Origin: Gossypium raimondii
Taxonomy: Eukaryota; Streptophyta; Magnoliopsida; Malvales; Malvaceae
Assembly (NCBI RefSeq): GCF_025698545.1
Contig: NC_068567.1
Location: 59,835,371-59,899,370, forward strand
Length of the DNA: 64,000 nucleotides
Direction: 5' to 3'
The notes under the pieces were generated by a model. The model was not told the DNA's origin and did no database searches. It saw nothing but the letters and a program-made list of their open reading frames with translations. The first letter of the stretch is position 1. The number at the start of each line of letters is the position of its first letter. Positions 36,076-47,937 of this stretch are shown one piece after another. The position numbers and the translations under genes were made by a program.

Positions 36076-38942
36076 TAACGACTCAATCTCCAATAGTATC
36101 AAAATTACGATTTTGGGATCTCATTTCTGTAAACCGAGTTCATAAATATTAAATATGAATATTTACAGAGCTAATATACAAAAACATTAAAGATTGGTCA
36201 AGTAATTTTGTTGAATTAATAGTTAATTAAGGCTTAAGGACTAAATTGTAATGCCTAATCGCTAAAAAGTTTTAATTAACAAAAGACTTGGGAACCTAAA
36301 TAACAATTAGCCAAAGTTCCAAAATGGTAAATAAATCATTTTATGTCATAGGTTAGTGGCTAATGATGTTCATTAAGTTAAAGTAATAGTTAAATTAATA
36401 CAATTAAACCAAATTAAGTTAGATTAATTAGTCCCAAATTAGACTATATATATAAAGCTAGTTGAGAAAAGATGTTATTTTCTTCATTCCACCATTTTCA
36501 TCCAAAGAAGAAGAAAAATAGGGAAAGAAAGCTTTTAAACCCTTAAAACTTTTTGCTGTCAATTAGGTATGGAGATTTAATCATTTTCTTGTATTTTTTA
36601 TAGATTTGAGGTCATGGAAGCTTGGTTTAGCTAGCCCATATACCAATTTGATAAATTTTTAAAGTTTTAGAAATTTTCCATTGTTGAGAATTGGATGTGT
36701 TAGGTGTAAAATTGATAAAAAATTAAGCTTATATTGTAAAAATGACTACATAGTAAAGCTTAACAAGCTTGATTGTTAGCTTTGTTATATTAGGGACCAA
36801 ATTGGATAAAACGAAAACCTATTATGAATTTGTGGTAAGAATAGAAAGTAGAAGGCCCCTAATGAGTAAATGTGAAATCAGATTTTAATTTGAAGCTTTA
36901 TACCAAAAGTTATACTTGTCTTGGGTTTAGGAACTAAATTGAATAAATTGCAAATATGTTTGGTTTTGTATTTGAATGTGAATTAGATGGGATTTGGTAT
37001 TGTGTAATTTTTGAATCATTATTCGTAGCTAAATATGACTTGGGGTTGTTTAGAGGGAAAGGAAAGACGAGAGCTGACGATGAGTGACGTGAGCTTTCGG
37101 TTTGTATTTCTATAATTCAAAATCAATCTAATTATTGCATATTCATGTTAAATTGCATGATTTAGAAATGAGAACTAAATTATATATGATGGTTGTATGA
37201 ATTAAATTATGGTGATTGATATGATATATCGAGATAGAGGACAAAGTTGAATAAAATAGAAAGTAGTATGATTTAATTTATATGTGATATCTAGTATGAA
37301 ATTGAGTTGAAACATGTTACATGATATGTCGAAATGGTGAAATGATGATGAATTGAGAATGATGGAATGTGAATTGAACTATATGATGAAATTGAAAATT
37401 TTGTTACCTTATTAACTATTCGGGCAGAATCAACTATAGTTGGCATACCATAGGATTAGATTTTGAACGGTTTTATAATTTGGTTTAGCCTATGATGCAC
37501 TTATGTGCCAGTATATTTGCTTCGGTTCGTCCGATAAAGCACCTCGTGTGCTAGTATAATTGCTTCGCCTTGTTTGGTGATGCATTATGTGTGCTAATAT
37601 ATTTCCTTCGATTTATCTGATTATGCACTGCGGTGCCAGATTGATGTGTTGGTTGGTTAATCCATGTATCCATCTTGAGTCCAAGTTCAGTTAATAGGGA
37701 ATATAAAATATGATTCAGATGAAGGATATTGGAATTTAATTGATAATACAAACTGATATTATAAAAGAAAAATGGATTGGCTATGTGGTAATTGATATGA
37801 AATGTGATTGGATTTGGTATATTTGATTAAATATGAAATGTGATATACGAAAACACGTGAAATACCGTGCGAATCGATTTTTACAAGCCCAAAGGCCAAA
37901 TCGAACTTGAATGAGTTAGTAGACTCGAGAAAGAAAATTTAATTATAAACTAAATGATTAAATAACATCGAATGAAATAAGATTGAATATCATAATGATG
38001 CATTCATGAGTATATGAATTTGAAATGGAAATTACTATATCTTTGTTAATAGAATGTATGGTATAGTATGTTTAGTTTGATTATTAGCTGAAATGGTGTA
38101 TAAGTATGGAATTTGATTATTGATTATGAAAATTGACATGCTTGAATTGTGGCATATTTGGATTGTATGTTTATATTGAATATGTCCATTTTGTGATTTC
38201 AATAATGGAAATACCGCTGAGCTTTATCGTTCAGGGTATGATTTGTTTTCTCTGAGCGTAGGTTTAAGTAAATCCAAAAGTTTTGTGGAGTGATCTAGCA
38301 TCTAGCTTGTGGTCCCCTACTCAATAATGTTTGTATAGTCTTTTTTTGTTCATTATATGACATGTACCTAGGTTAGGTCGATTTTTACATATTGTATGAA
38401 CTTGTTAACTTTAGAAGCTAGAATTGGTAATTTGGTAATGGCAAAAGGAATAGTTGAATAGATGAGTTTGGTATAGTTGAAATGCATGAGATGATGCAAA
38501 AATCATGATCATATGTACATGAAAGTATGTCAAAAAGGGTTAAATAGATTACGACATAATATTTACTTATGTATCTGAAAGAAATGGCGAAATGACAGTA
38601 ATATATATGTATAAGTTGTGTTAGATGCTTAGGAAAGGATATTAAATTGTGATATTTTGGCTTGATCGAAACTATAGAAAGGTTGCCTTGTATGAATGAG
38701 TGACTGGAATATGTACCAATTTGGACCATTTGCAAATAGACGGCCACGTCACGACGTTAAGTTAGCAATAGAGTTTTCATAAGTTTGTTTAAGACCCGAA
38801 AATTATTGTTATAGTATCGTATGCTTATATCACTCGTGATTAAATGTTTAATGGTATAAATTGAATGTAATTGATTGTATTTGCCCCAAAAAATAATATG
38901 GTATCCTATAGTTCGAACCTGATGATCGGGTTGGGTATGGTG
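36076..38942 (+). mobile_element. LTR-like sequence (probable solo LTR) nested in the inverted-repeat element
   Basis: Begins near ATAACGACTCAATCTCC and ends near GATCGGGTTGGGTATGG, termini I associate with long gypsy LTRs of cotton. It is about 2.9 kb and has no coding capacity. It contains the polypurine/AT composition and a four-unit tandem array (37497-37640) similar in layout to the solo LTR at 56651-59538. Exact ends and target duplication are not resolved. Confidence 0.5.
37497..37640 (+). repeat. Four-unit tandem array (~42 bp) in an LTR
   Basis: Diverged units centred on GCAC..TGTGCC with TTGCTTCG linkers start at 37497, 37539, 37582 and 37624 (spacing 42, 43, 42). The array matches in layout the 40-41-bp array at 58484-58620 of the other solo LTR. 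Confidence 0.7.
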
Positions 38943-39337
38943 GACAAAAAAAAATCAAATACCAAGTTAGGGAAAAAAAACATAAGTACCAAGTTGGGAA
39001 AATGTGTCAAATTCAGAGGCTAAATGAGTATTTAAGCCAAAATAAAAAATTGATTTTAGAAAATCATAATTTGCATTTATATGGTTTTAATTGTTTGGAT
39101 TATTTATTTTCAGATTGACTTTGAGCTCCTTATTGTCCCTAAGACTTTTATACCCTTAATGTCTAATCCAACAAGACTTGAACTTAGAATCTTGTCTCTT
39201 TTTTTTTCTTCTTATATGGTGCTTCTATTCTTATTGTCGTAACTATCACCTAGGGTATGAGGACCTAAGCAAACACCAGACACAAGGCAAAAATCCTAGA
39301 ATCAAATTTAGTAGAGTCACCACTAACCAATTAGAGC

Positions 39338-40480
39338 TGTAATAACCCAAATTTCCTAGGCCCAAATTAGAAATAAATAAACAAAAATAAACCAAATGAA
39401 ATAAACCCAAAATTTTAAATGTCCACAGTCCATTACAGCAGGCCTAACGGCATAAATCTACTACCCAAAAAACAACTTTAACCCAAATCCACTATCCTAA
39501 ACAGCTTTAACCCAAACCCAACTAGCCTAAACCCAAAACCAAGCCCAAATGCCCGCAGCCCAAAATAGGGAAAATTAACACCTAAGCCCTAAAGACTAAA
39601 ATATGAAAACCTTAGCCTTCAGCAGTTTTGGCTCTCAACCATGGCATGGCAAAGCCTTCCCAGCGCGTCTTTGTGCCACCACGCTGTCGTCTCCTAGTCG
39701 GCCTCCGTTGCACGCCCGTCACGATTGCACCTGCAAACAAAATGAAGACAACACAGCAAAGAGGAACGAATGGGGAGGGTTTTCCATTTTATTTTTTTAA
39801 TTTTTTGATTGTATTCGATGTTTTTCGGTTAAAAAAAAAAGGATATAAGAACCAAAAAGGAGGATTGTACTACTTACTTACGCAAAAAAAAAAAAACAGA
39901 GAAATCAAATTGAAAATGTGATTTTCTGGGTTCGAATTCTATTTTACTTTTACGAGTTATTCGATTCTCTTCTGGGTTTTTCTGCTTTCTAATTTGCATG
40001 ACCATCGATAGTTCTTTAAGAGAGAAATGTTAGAAGGAGTAAGGGACGTACTTGATAGAATGGTCTTGGCCCTCTCTCCGTCGTCATTGGAATACGGGCT
40101 AGGATCGGCGAAGGTTCGGATACTCAACCAGCAGAGCGGCAAAAATTTTCTTTTTCTGTTTTAGCCTAGGTCGGTTTTAGAAAAGCTGATAGGAGTTTAG
40201 GGTTTATTTTGGTTTAAAAGGGGGGCCATTAAAATGCCGTCATTTAGAGTCAATCTAATGACTCCTAAACGGCACCGTTCTGAATACCCAACCAACCGGT
40301 GACCTGATCCGGGAAGGATCCGCGCGATTATGAGGCATTTGGTTTATTTGTTCAATGGGTCCCTCTGCATTTACTGCATTTGTAATTTGATTTCTTTATT
40401 TATTTTTAATTTGTACCATATATTTGCTTCCGTGTTCATTTAGGTCTGGATTTGAATGGCACCGTTTTGTAGATGATTGT
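39338..40480 (+). repeat. 5' LTR, truncated
   Basis: Matches 52132-53275 of the 3' LTR nearly collinearly, then stops at ATGATTG. The remaining ~1.65 kb present in the 3' LTR is missing, so the LTR end and the primer-binding site are gone. The element cannot complete reverse transcription. Confidence 0.88.
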
Positions 40481-40554
40481 ACAATTCTCTCGAGAATTAT
40501 TTAACACCAAGCCCCTTTTTATTTTAAAATGAAATAATTACAACATTCTAATGG
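40481..40554 (-). repeat. Inverted 74-bp LTR fragment at the 5' LTR break
   Basis: The exact-looking reverse complement of 54215-54288 in the 3' LTR. It joins the broken 5' LTR directly to the start of ORF1, and the ATG of the current ORF1 frame (40551) falls in its last four bases. Confidence 0.88.
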
Positions 40555-42515
40555 AAACTGTGATGCAAAATAGCCTTCAGGAGTTGAGTGAGATTTGGGA
40601 TTGGTGAGATGATGAAACCAAGCAGTTGTTCTACTCCAATTACGGGGACTTGCTGTATTTACTTAGCATCAAGGTGGATGAACGATTGTTTCGCGCTATT
40701 GCACAATATTGGAATCCTGCATACAGCTGTTTTACTTTTGGGAATGTAGATTTGGTGCCTACAGTAGAGGAATATACGGCTTTACTGCATTGCCCTAGGC
40801 TTCAGGTTGATAAAGCATATTCCAAAGCCGCATATGCCCCAGCATTTTGGAAGAAATTAATGAGTATTACGGGAATGAGTGAACAATGGATCAAGGCCAG
40901 GATTAAACAGAAGGGCGAGTGTAAATGTATGCCATGGAGGAATTTGCGAGATTTGATCCTAGCACATCCTGATGAAAAAAAGAAGGTTGATGTGTTTGCT
41001 TTGAGTATCTACGGATTAGTGATTTTCCCAAGGGCACTAGGGCATGTTGACGAAGCTGTTTCAGATCTTGTTGATCGGTTGGGCAAAGGGGTCACACCTG
41101 TTCCTGCGATTTTGGCTGAAACGTTTAGATCTTTGAATGCGTGTAAGCGAGCTGGTGAAGGCAAATTTATAGGTTGTGCGCAATTGTTGATAGCTTGGTT
41201 CCATAGTCATTTCTGGAAGGTGAAAAAAGTTTCGTATCGGGTTTTCTCTCAACATTATTCCCCGTTAAAGGAAATAGTGGCTACCTCCAGAAGGGACGAT
41301 ATATCAGAAGAAAATTGGATAGCAATTCTGCAAAATCTTCAAGAGGATGATGTGGAATAGAGAGCTCATTGGTTGATTCTTGATGGAATTCTCTACCGCT
41401 GTGGAAGCTTTGATTGGGTTCCGTTGCTTGGGATTTAGGGAGCCGTTGGATAGGCACCTTTGCTGGTCCTAAGGTAATACAATTCGAGACAGTTTGTGCC
41501 GGCAACATATGGTTTAGCTCAATGTGAGTTCTCGTACCGAGGAGACAATTACAAGAAAAAGGTGAAGGAAATATCTCAGGCTTGGAATCAGGTTCACAGG
41601 ATGAAAATGCTAGTTGTGGGTTCGATGACAACTCTAGAGTATGATGAGTGGCGACGCAAAAGGATTAATGATAACATCCCGGAGTTAAACTTGGAAAGTG
41701 CTCGACTAATGGAAGAGTATCTACAAGTGATCCCATCAGAGTTGGAGATTATAAAACAAGATTTTAAAAAGAGGAATTCAGAGCTTGAAAATAAAATAGA
41801 ACAGTTGGAAGAAGAGAAGATGCACTTGAGGCTAGACGTCGACGTCCAAAAATTAGAAGCTGAAAAGTTAAAGAAGGGGAAAAATAAAGTAGAGGTAGAT
41901 CTCGATAGCTTAAAGACGGACTACAAGAGGTTACGAGTATCAATGAGAATTGCCGAACTGGGAAAGACTTCAGAGCAATGGCGACAGGAAATCCAGGAAG
42001 AAAGAAACAAAGCCGATCAGTGGGAAAGAAAGTCCCGGGAGACTCAAGTTCAGAAAGAGGCCTTAGAGCGGCAGTTTTTAGAAACTCAAAATTATCAAGC
42101 GGACCTGAAAGCTAGAATAACGGAACTCGAGAAATCACTTGCTGCATATAGAAGTCGTAATTCTGTAGTGGAACTAAGGACAAGTCTTTGCAAGATTGAA
42201 GGATTGAAAAAGAGGATAGAAGAATTGGAGTACACATTACAAGGCTGTAGGCAACGGATCGAATCTTTGGAAGGAAACGAAGAGCGTTGGAGGGAGCAAC
42301 TTCATCATTCGCAGAATCAAATTCAGAACATGGATTACATTATGGGCAGAGCTATTGCTCAGGTTCAGGAAGTAGCTGATCATTTGCAAATAATGGCGGT
42401 TCAGGCTAATGTTTTAAGTGTAAAGTACGAACTAGAATCGGATCGGGGTCAGGAGTTAGCTTCATTGTTGAAAGAAGTTAGAGCTCTGAGCATTAGGGCA
42501 AAGCGATATCTGTAA
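40551..42515 (+). pseudogene. Retrotransposon ORF1: DUF7745-like domain plus coiled coil
   Basis: An additional ORF upstream of gag, characteristic of Tat/Ogre elements; its role in the life cycle is not established. The N-terminal part (to 41360) has blocks typical of the plant DUF7745 family, itself similar to plant mobile domains: YWNPAYSCFTFGNVDLVPTV, LALSIYGLVIFP-like, ILAETFRSL and GCAQLLIAWFHSHFW. The C-terminal part (41496-42515, 339 codons) is strongly charged with Glu/Lys/Leu heptads, a long coiled coil. A TGA lies at 40605-40607 and a stop at 41358, with frame changes between 41360 and 41496, so the ORF is broken in at least two places. DUF naming is from memory. Confidence 0.75.
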
Positions 42516-42743
42516 TCCATTTTATGTAAAGAATTTTCTTTATCAATAAAGTTTTCTAAAAAGAAATTGAATCAGAATTGACGCTTCTTTTTGCATTCAT
42601 TTCATGTATCTGCATCACATCATATGTATTTAAGATTATTAAAAGGGGTTTTAATTGGTTAAAATTGTTCTTCAGTTAATCTGGAAACCGGTAAAAACTC
42701 ATCAACCAAACACCGCTACGGTACCCATGCAAAATAAAAAATT

Positions 42744-44776
42744 ATGGATCAACGATTGGAAAAGTTGGAGCGACTTCAAAAGGAAATGCAAGATCAGTTA
42801 CAGATGCAAATGAAGGAACAATTGGAAAAAATTCAACATGACATGACAGAAAAGATGCTGGAGACTCAAAAGGATATGATGACTGAGCTGACGGAATTAT
42901 TAAAATGATTAAATAAGGGGAAAGGCTCTATGATCAATGAGGAATAAGTAAACAAGACTGGGCCCACCTATCCTCCAGGCTTTATGCCCCCGCATGCGCA
43001 GGTTCAGACTGAGGTGCCGCCGCGTAGATCCTCTGTTTCAATAAGACCTCAGCGTTTCCAAGCCGATATTCCAATACCAATGAACTCTCAAGTTGGATCA
43101 GGTTCCAACCCTGGTGAGAACCCAGTTAATCTCGCTGTTCCGGACTTCGATGAAGTAGCTGAGAAGGATAAAGAAAAAGAAGAATTACCAAAACAGTTCG
43201 AGGAGAAATGGAAGTGGATTGAAGAGAAGTTTAAGGCGATAGAAAACACTGAAAGTTATCATGGAATAGATGCAAAAGATCTGAGTCTGGTCCTAGATTT
43301 GGTGCTTCCTTACAAATTTAAGATGCCGGAATTTGAGAAATATAGTGGGACCAGTTGCCCTGAGGCCCATATTACAATGTTCTGTAGGAGAATGACTAGG
43401 TACATTAACAATGATCAGCTGTTAATATATTGTTTTCAGGATAGCCTCATTGGGGCAGCGTCTAAATGGTATAATCAGTTGAGCCGAGCCAAAATCAACA
43501 CTTGGAGAGATTTGGCGCAGGCCTTTATGAGACAATGCAGTCATGTATCTGAAATAATGCCTGACAGAATTACTTTGCAGAATTTGGAAAAGAAATCAAA
43601 CGAAAGTTTTAGACAGTATGCACAGAGGTGGAGAGAGATTGCAGTTCAAGTTCAGCCACCACTTTTGGAAAAAGAAACTACGATGCTTTTCATCAACACA
43701 TTGAGGGCGCCGTTCATTACACACATGCTAGGAAGTGCCTCAAAGAGTTTCGCGGATATAATCATGAATGGCGAAATGATTGAACATGCTATTAAAAGTG
43801 GAAAAATAGATGGTGGAGAGAATAGTCGAAGGCCAGCTTCAAAGAAAAGAGAAGGTGAAGTAAACAATGTGAACGCATATAGTAAATCAATTATAGTGAA
43901 TCAACCAGAGAAGATGGTTGATAATCAGCAAGGCTCATCGAAACCAGAATCGGGAACAAGGCAAAATACTGAGAAGCCTCAGTTCGCTCCCATTCCAATG
44001 AAATATAAAGAGCTGTATCAGAAGTTGTTTAATGCACATGTTGTTGCCCCTCGTTACCTGAGTCCTCTACAACCCCGTATCCAAAATGGTATGACACGAA
44101 CGCTCAGTGTGACTACCATGCGGGGATTTCAGGACACTCAATAGAAATTTGTACCGCTTTCAATAAGGTTGTAAAAGGACTTATAAAATTGGGTGTTGTT
44201 AAATTTGATAACTCACCCAACACCGAGGGTCCATTGCTCAATCATGATGATAAGGGGGTGAATATGTTGAGCGAGGGTACGGGGGAAGGAGTTAAGACTG
44301 ACGTCGCTGAAGTAAGAACTCTATTGAAACAGGTATGGAAAGAGATGGCAAAAAGAGGGTTAGTTATTTTAGGTTTGGAGGAAGGGTATGAGATGGGAAA
44401 TTATTGTGAATTCCACCGTAAAACAGGGCACAAAATTCAAGAATGTAAAGGATTCAGGGCTTTGTTTCAAAGCATGATGGATAACAAGGAGATGAGGTTC
44501 TATGAAGATGCGGAAGAAAGGAGGAGCATATGTGCGACAAAGTCAGAAACATGGACCCCAAAAATAAATCATCCTGTAGTTATCATCTCACGCCCTAAGA
44601 GTAATGAGGCTAGGGCTCAGGTAACACCAAAAATTGTAATCACGAAACCATCAAATTTCACATACAAGGATGACAAAATGGTCCCGTGGAATTATGGATG
44701 CAATGTAACAATCTCAGGAAAGGAAGTTGAAGGCAATATGGTAAAAAAACCAGGAAAGGGGTTCCTATACACGTAA
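42744..44776 (+). pseudogene. Gag of the Tat-type element
   Basis: Capsid/nucleocapsid polyprotein. It starts ATG 42744 with a coiled Gln/Glu-rich leader, has stops at 42906-42908 and 42945-42947, then a 386-codon open stretch (42984-44144). This holds the retrotransposon gag domain: AASKWYNQL, TWRDLAQAF and ESFRQYAQRWR. A frameshift near 44090-44190 leads to the last part (44189-44776). Two zinc knuckles of C-x2-H-x4-H-x4-C spacing are visible: CDYHAGISGHSIEIC (just before the shift) and CEFHRKTGHKIQEC (about 44405-44446). The Cys-x2-His start instead of Cys-x2-Cys is usual for this lineage. Confidence 0.85.
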
Positions 44777-44825
44777 TGGAAAACGTTATGACACTCGAGC
44801 AGAACTGCCAAGAGAAAGGACTCCG

Positions 44826-46052
44826 ATGGTGGAACAGAGGAAAGGGAAGGTGGTTGAATCTGAGCCATTGGTAAATGAACCAATAAAAGATAAGGAAGCA
44901 AATGAGTTTTTGAAGTTTTTAAAACACAGTGAATACAGTGTTGTGGAACAACTACACAAACAGTCGGCCCGTATTTTTGTACTAGCTTTGCTCCTAAGTT
45001 CTGAAGTACATCGAAATGCGCTGATGAAAGTACTAAACGAAACATACGTGGCCGAGGACATCTCAGTCAATAAATTAGATCGTTTGGTCAACAATATAAG
45101 TGTTGACAATTTCATCTTCTTCAACGATGACGAAACACCATCTGGAGGTAGGGGTTCTACTAAGGCTCTACACATTACTGCCCGATGTCAGGGGGACACA
45201 TTACCGGGGGTTTTTATTGATAATGGATCCGCATTGAACGTATTGCCTTTGTCCATTCTTAATCAATTACCTATGAACAGTTCACATATGAAACCCTACC
45301 AGAATATAGTAAGGGCATTTGATGGAATAGAAAGAAGACTTGTAGGAAGAATTGAAATACCGTTAAGAGTTGGCCCAATTACTTATGAGGTGGACTTTTT
45401 AGTAATGGATATTAAACCTTCCTACAATTATTTATTGGGGAGATCGTGGATACACTCGGCTGGGGCAGTGCCTTCATCGTTACATCAAAAAGTGAAGCTA
45501 ATATCAGAGGGTCGATTGGTGACAATAAGTACGAAGGAGGATATTATCGCAATGGTAACGGGTGATGCGTCTTATGTAAAGACCAATGATGAGGCAGTGG
45601 AAGGTTCTTTCCGGTCCTTGGAATTTGTGAATGCAATGTTTATCGCTGAAGGAAATAGGATCCCAGTACCAAAGATATCCAAGACTACTGAGATGGGCCT
45701 GCGGTTGATGGTTGGAAGAGGAGCTTCGCCAGGAAAAGGGTTGGGAACGTACCTTCAGGGAAGGATTGAGGCACCCATGCTGAAGGGAAAGTTTGATCGT
45801 TTTGGTTTAGGCTACAAGCCAGATATGAAACAAATGAGAAAAGAAGTAGAGAAAAGGCAGGAGAGAATAAGGGCACGACTAAGCGGAGAGGAAGTCAAGT
45901 GGGAGCCTTTGACCTTCCCTCACATATCTAAATCCTTTATGTCAGGTGGATTTATTTACCCTGAGCGAGGGGTGTCCAGAAGTGAAAGCATTGAAGAAAT
46001 GTTAGAGAAAGTTCATATCAATGCTATAGAGACAGGTGAAAGAAGGTCATAG
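44826..46052 (+). pseudogene. Aspartic protease region with a G-patch-like segment
   Basis: A 408-codon open frame. The retropepsin-type site is VFIDNGSALNVLP (about residues 130-142), with the flap/partner region SYNYLLGRSWIH. DNG in place of DT/SG is common in plant Tat elements. The C-terminal third has a glycine-rich segment GRGASPGKGLGTYLQGR and GLGY that resembles a G-patch. This is the longest intact pol segment, separated from gag and RT by stops, so it is part of a broken polyprotein. Confidence 0.8.
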
Positions 46053-46351
46053 CTGGAGATCAGCCCATACGAACCTGGGAGTGAGCTAAACAATTGGACT
46101 GTAGAGTAATGTTCAAAACATTATTGTTATTTTTAGCCTAAGAATGACAAGAAATCCTTTGTGAAGTAGGCTTAAGTCTGAATATCTTTATCCTAATAAA
46201 ATACATCTCTGCATTCATTTCGAGCAATTATTCTTTTATTCTTTCCAAGCAAGTAAATATCTTCCATTTGATTAATTGTTTTCCAAATATTTTTTTATTT
46301 ATAACCTAATTATACAAATAATTATTCATAAATTTATACTTTGCATATTCT

Positions 46352-47937
46352 TTGGTGTATCCCCATAGGTCCTCAGATATCAATGACATGAGTAATGTTG
46401 TTTCAAACACGGAGTCTCTTTTTGAGCAAGACATGTGTTTGGAAGGATCTCATGACTTTGAAAATAACGAAGACTGTGGTGTATCTTCGGACTTGTTGAG
46501 ACTTGTGGAGCAACAGGATAAGCAGATCCTACCTCATAAGGAATCATTAGAAATTGTGAGCCTAGAGGAAGGGAAAAGGTGAAAATCGGAACTGACATCA
46601 CCACAATGACGAAATATGACCTCATTGAATTACTCCGAGAGTTCAAAGATGTTTTAGCATGGTCCTACCAGGATATGCCAGGGCTAAATACTAACATTGT
46701 GGTGCATCGTTTACCTATAAAAGAGGATTGCAAACCAGTTCAGCAGAAGCTCAGAAGACTAAGACTTGATATTGTACTGAAAATAAAAGAGGATGTCAAA
46801 AAGCAGTTTGACGTTGGGTTCTTACAGGAGGTTAAGTACTCAGAATGGGTAGCAAACATCGTCCCTATTCCTAAAAAGGATGGAAAGGTACGGATGTGCG
46901 TGGATTATAGGGACCTGAATAAGGTGAGTCCAAAAGATAATTTTTTGCTGCCGCACATTGACACCTTGGTAAATAACACGACTGGCTACTAATTATTTTC
47001 TTTTATGGATAACTTTTCTGGATACAATCAACTAAAGATGCACCCGGAGGACATGAGGAAAACCACTTTCATTACCCTATGGGTAACAGTTTGTTACAAA
47101 GTAATGCCCTTTGGACTGAAAAATGCAGGAGCAACGTATCAAAGGGCAATGGTCACCCTGTTTCATGACATGATGCACAATGAAATTGAGATTTATGTTG
47201 ATGATATGATTGCAAAATCTAGAACTGAAGAGGATCATCTCTGAGTCTTGAGGAAGTTGTTCTTGAGATTGAGAAAATTCCAGCTCAAACTCAACCCAGC
47301 AAAATGCATATTTGGAGCCAGATCAGGAGAGTTGTTGGGCTTCATAGTCAGTAAGAAGGGGATTGAGATTGACCCAGATAAAGTTAAAGTAATACGAGAT
47401 CTGCCTCCTCCAAACACCCAGAAAGAGGTCCGAGGGTTCCTAGGAAGGTTGAACTACATTACTCGGTTCATTTCACAATTGACTGAGAAATGCGATCCAG
47501 TGTTTCGCCTTCTGAAGAAGCATAATCGGGGGGGAATGGAATGAGGAATGTCAGAAAGCTTTTGAAAAAATAAAAAATACTTGGCTAATGCTCCAATACT
47601 ATCACCGCCTAGTCCAGATAGGCCATTGATATTATATCTAACGGTGTTTAAAAATTCCATAGGATGCGTCTTGGGTCAACATGACGAAACAGGGAAGAAA
47701 GAGAGAGCGATATACTATCTTAGCAAGAAATTCACTGATTGTGAAATGAAGTACTCATCCATTGAAAAGTTGTGTTGTGCTTTAATTTGGACAACCCGAA
47801 GATTAAGGCAATACATGTTGTATCATACGACTTGGCTGATTTCAAAGTTAGATCATTTAAAGTACATGATGGAATCAATTGCTTTAAATGGGAGAATGGC
47901 TAGATGGCAAATTCTGCTATCTGAATTTGACTAGTAT
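46352..47937 (+). pseudogene. Reverse transcriptase and first RNase H (broken)
   Basis: RT blocks are in order: YRDLNKVSPKDNF (about 46900), FMDNFSGYNQLKM, MPFGLKNAGATYQR and the catalytic box IYVDDMIAKS (about 47190). Then come the connection domain (LLGFIVSKKGIEIDP.., GRLNYITRFI) and first RNase H (RAIYYLSKKF, KLCCALIW). Stops or frameshifts occur at about 46581, 46990, 47242, 47542 and 47935, so only pieces of 79-137 codons remain open. The catalytic Asp pair itself is intact. Confidence 0.88.

Larger units (their letters stand above)
34842..39038. mobile_element. Non-autonomous MULE-like element with ~80-bp inverted ends
   Basis: The left end GGCTTAAATAGTAATTTAGC and the right end (reverse complement GGCTTAAATACTCATTTAGC) pair over ~80-100 bp, including AATTTGACACATT and CAACTTGGTACTT. 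The 9-bp flank AAAATAAAA is present on both sides (34833-34841 and 39039-39047), though it is low-complexity. No transposase is visible. The interior carries a later LTR-like insertion (about 36076-38942), so the original element was near 1.3 kb. Confidence 0.75.
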
